A stretch of DNA of 64,000 nucleotides from Ceriagrion tenellum (taxonomy: Eukaryota > Arthropoda > Insecta > Odonata > Coenagrionidae): positions 21,384,965 to 21,448,964 of the forward strand of contig OY720642.1 of the NCBI GenBank assembly GCA_963169105.1, in the 5' to 3' direction. Each line of letters begins with the position of its first letter. The stretch's first letter is position 1. Positions 62,629 to 64,000 of this stretch are shown here, one piece after another. The notes under the pieces are model-generated. The model was not told where the DNA came from. It was given only the letters and a program-made list of their open reading frames with translations, and did no database searches. The position numbers and the translations under genes were made by a program.

Positions 62629-63037
62629 TTTACAACACATTAATTATACGTCCAATCTTCAGTTCCTCCCCTCCTCCCAACCCCTCCATCGCCTCCTTCC
62701 CAAACCTCTTCCCTCCTCTTGCGTCACCAGCAATGTCGTTTACCACCTACAATGTAAGCTATGCCCAAGTTTCTATGTCGGAAAAAGCTCCACGCCCCTC
62801 AACATACGTATCAATAATCATCGAGCCAATTGTAAAAACCCATCTCAATCTTCTTCCCTTCCCGTGGCAATCCACGCCTCTCATCACAAGAAATCTTTCG
62901 ACAATTGCTACAATGTTTCAGTTCTGTACTTCCTTCCACCATCTGCTTCCACTATTGATCTTAATCCTGTAGAGCTCTCATTAATTTGGCTCTATCACGC
63001 GTTCCTCCCCCCCCAACCCCCGGCATCAATCATCAAT
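62629..63037. other. No recognisable gene
   Basis: Mixed, partly C/T-rich DNA between the transposon and the second 87-bp repeat copy. Open frames here are motif-free. Confidence 0.5.
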
Positions 63038-63124
63038 GTGTGCGCTGTGCACGATGAGGGGGGAGGTGGAGACGAGGGTTTGGGGGTGGAGCATGACAGG
63101 GAGGAGGGTGAGGGTCGTAGGCGG
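63038..63124 (+). repeat. 87-bp dispersed repeat, copy 2
   Basis: Three mismatches to 59323-59409. Identity stops exactly where a T9 run begins (63125), which is the A-tail of the minus-strand LINE. Confidence 0.9.
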
Positions 63125-64000
63125 TTTTTTTTTGTTTTCTCTGTGTGTCTGCCAGTCACGCCTGTGACATTTGTTTTTTTATTATTGTGCACTACACGTG
63201 TTTTCCGTCGGTTGGATTTATTATTATTATTATTTCTTGTTACTTCTGTAACTTTCCCCTCAGAGCCCCCGGCTAACATCGGGTTTCGTTGCCGTCATAA
63301 TGGCCGAGAACTCGAGAGGGGCGGTGCAGAGTTCGTAGCCACTTCCGAAACCCATCGAATCAGTGGCTACGCTGCGTTCGGGTCGTGCACACTATGCAGA
63401 CCCCAAGAGGACGGCCTTCTGCACGTGGGCTGCAAGTGATTCCGCCTGTGCCACGCAAGCAGGAATACGCTAGATGCTCTGTATCAGCGAGCCCTTGATT
63501 CCACCGAGCACACCTATGACTAGGACTACTAGTTTTACAGCGTATCCCGGGTACATCTGCCGAAGTTTGAACAGCAGGTCTTGATATTTCGTCCATTTTT
63601 CCGCCTCTTTTGCGTCCAAGTTCGTATCGGCCGGAGCCAAAAACTCAATTACGAACATGGAACGCGATAGGCGGTCGAGGAGAATGATGTCAGGCTTGTT
63701 CGCCTCCAACTGCCTGGAGGTGGGGAATGAGTAATTCCACCAGATTTTTTTTTGTCGTTCTCCACAACGGACTCAATGTCTCCAGGAGCATAGGGCAGCA
63801 CATGTACTTCGCCGATGCCGTAATGATGTCGGAGATGGAAATGCAACACCCGCAGAGCTGCGTTGTGCCGAGCTAAATACGCTGACTGCGCGTAATAACT
63901 GCAGCCGGAGAGAAGGTGACTCGAAGTCTCCGGCTTGGCTCGGCACGCTCTGCATCTCGTGTCCGCCACCTCCGCCTTGAATATAATTCGGCGGTACACA
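63125..64000 (-). mobile_element. LINE 3' end, R2/R4-like (restriction-like endonuclease type), runs off the window
   Basis: On the minus strand this holds the last part of ORF2 (64000-63470), a roughly 330-bp 3' UTR and an A-rich tail at 63139-63125. An ATT-rich run ((TTA)n at 63217-63234) lies within the UTR or marks an alternative end. The element continues beyond the right edge, so RT and start are not visible. Coding content is in the next entry. Confidence 0.8.
63470..64000 (-). pseudogene. C-terminal zinc finger and restriction-like endonuclease of a LINE ORF2
   Basis: From the right edge the minus frame reads CRACRAKPETSSHLLSGC, a C-x2-C-x8-H-x4-C zinc finger, and then AYLARHNAAL, with the R-H-N/D motif. 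In another frame follow EANKPDIILLDRLSRSMFVI, then EKWTKYQDLLFKLRQMYPG and VVLVIG, with a stop at 63470. The order zinc finger, RHN, PD...E and K..Y is that of the R2/R4/NeSL-type restriction-like endonuclease (RLE) C-terminus. The frame changes at a run of nine A on the coding strand (63753-63745), so this copy would not give a full protein unless by slippage. The last acidic residue is E rather than the usual D. Confidence 0.8.

Noticed and set aside
1..64000. CRISPR arrays, bacterial operons, rRNA genes
   Set aside because: No regularly spaced direct repeats with unique spacers, no tightly packed gene runs and no rRNA-like sequence were seen. The window is eukaryotic in character.

Overview
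The window looks like intergenic or intronic DNA from a large, repeat-rich arthropod genome, probably an insect. The sequence is mostly AT-rich, with no bacterial-style gene packing, no operons and no long intact host gene. It carries several families of decayed non-LTR retrotransposon (LINE), a tRNA-derived SINE, a cut-and-paste DNA transposon with long terminal inverted repeats, short simple repeats and scattered GC-rich blocks. I cannot name the species. The arthropod call rests on the type of repeats (LINE and transposase families common in insects) and on general composition, so it is an inference.

Layout. 0-2.2 kb: a tRNA-like repeat scrap and low-complexity purine/pyrimidine DNA. 2.23-2.71 kb: a 5'-truncated LINE insertion with a perfect 15-bp target-site duplication. 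2.7-18.7 kb: no gene I can support, but short palindromes, degenerate dispersed repeats and low-complexity tracts. 18.8-22.3 kb: two copies of one LINE family on the minus strand, plus other dispersed repeats. 27.4-27.9 kb: a collapsed tRNA-like sequence, then a likely first coding exon (signal peptide plus splice donor) on the minus strand. 29.6-31.1 kb: a GC-rich island. 31.76-31.96 kb: a diverged tandem duplication. 34.99-35.2 kb: a tRNA-derived SINE. 35.2-44.2 kb: an AT-rich stretch without recognisable features. 44.2-45.7 kb: two adjacent degraded LINE fragments of different type. 46.4-54.3 kb: alternating GC-rich and AT-rich DNA, with an inverted repeat carrying hammerhead-like core motifs at 51.7 kb. 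57.8 kb: a short minus-strand segment that reads like a real host exon. 58.3 kb: a perfect 111-bp tandem duplication. 59.0-63.1 kb: G-rich DNA, a small foldback element, a 2.3-kb DNA transposon with long TIRs and a TTA target duplication, and an 87-bp near-identical repeat on both sides of the transposon. 63.1-64.0 kb: the 3' end of a LINE whose C-terminus resembles the zinc-finger plus restriction-like endonuclease of R2/R4-type elements, running off the right edge.

The recognisable coding DNA is nearly all mobile-element protein, and every copy is broken by stops, frameshifts or truncation. Two short host-gene exons are the only plausible cellular coding sequence: a signal-peptide exon at 27.7 kb and an unassigned exon at 57.9 kb, both on the minus strand. 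I see no convincing new multi-gene system. The strongest items for follow-up are the TIR transposon, the hammerhead-like inverted repeat, the perfect tandem duplication, the collapsed tRNA-like sequence and the two candidate exons.
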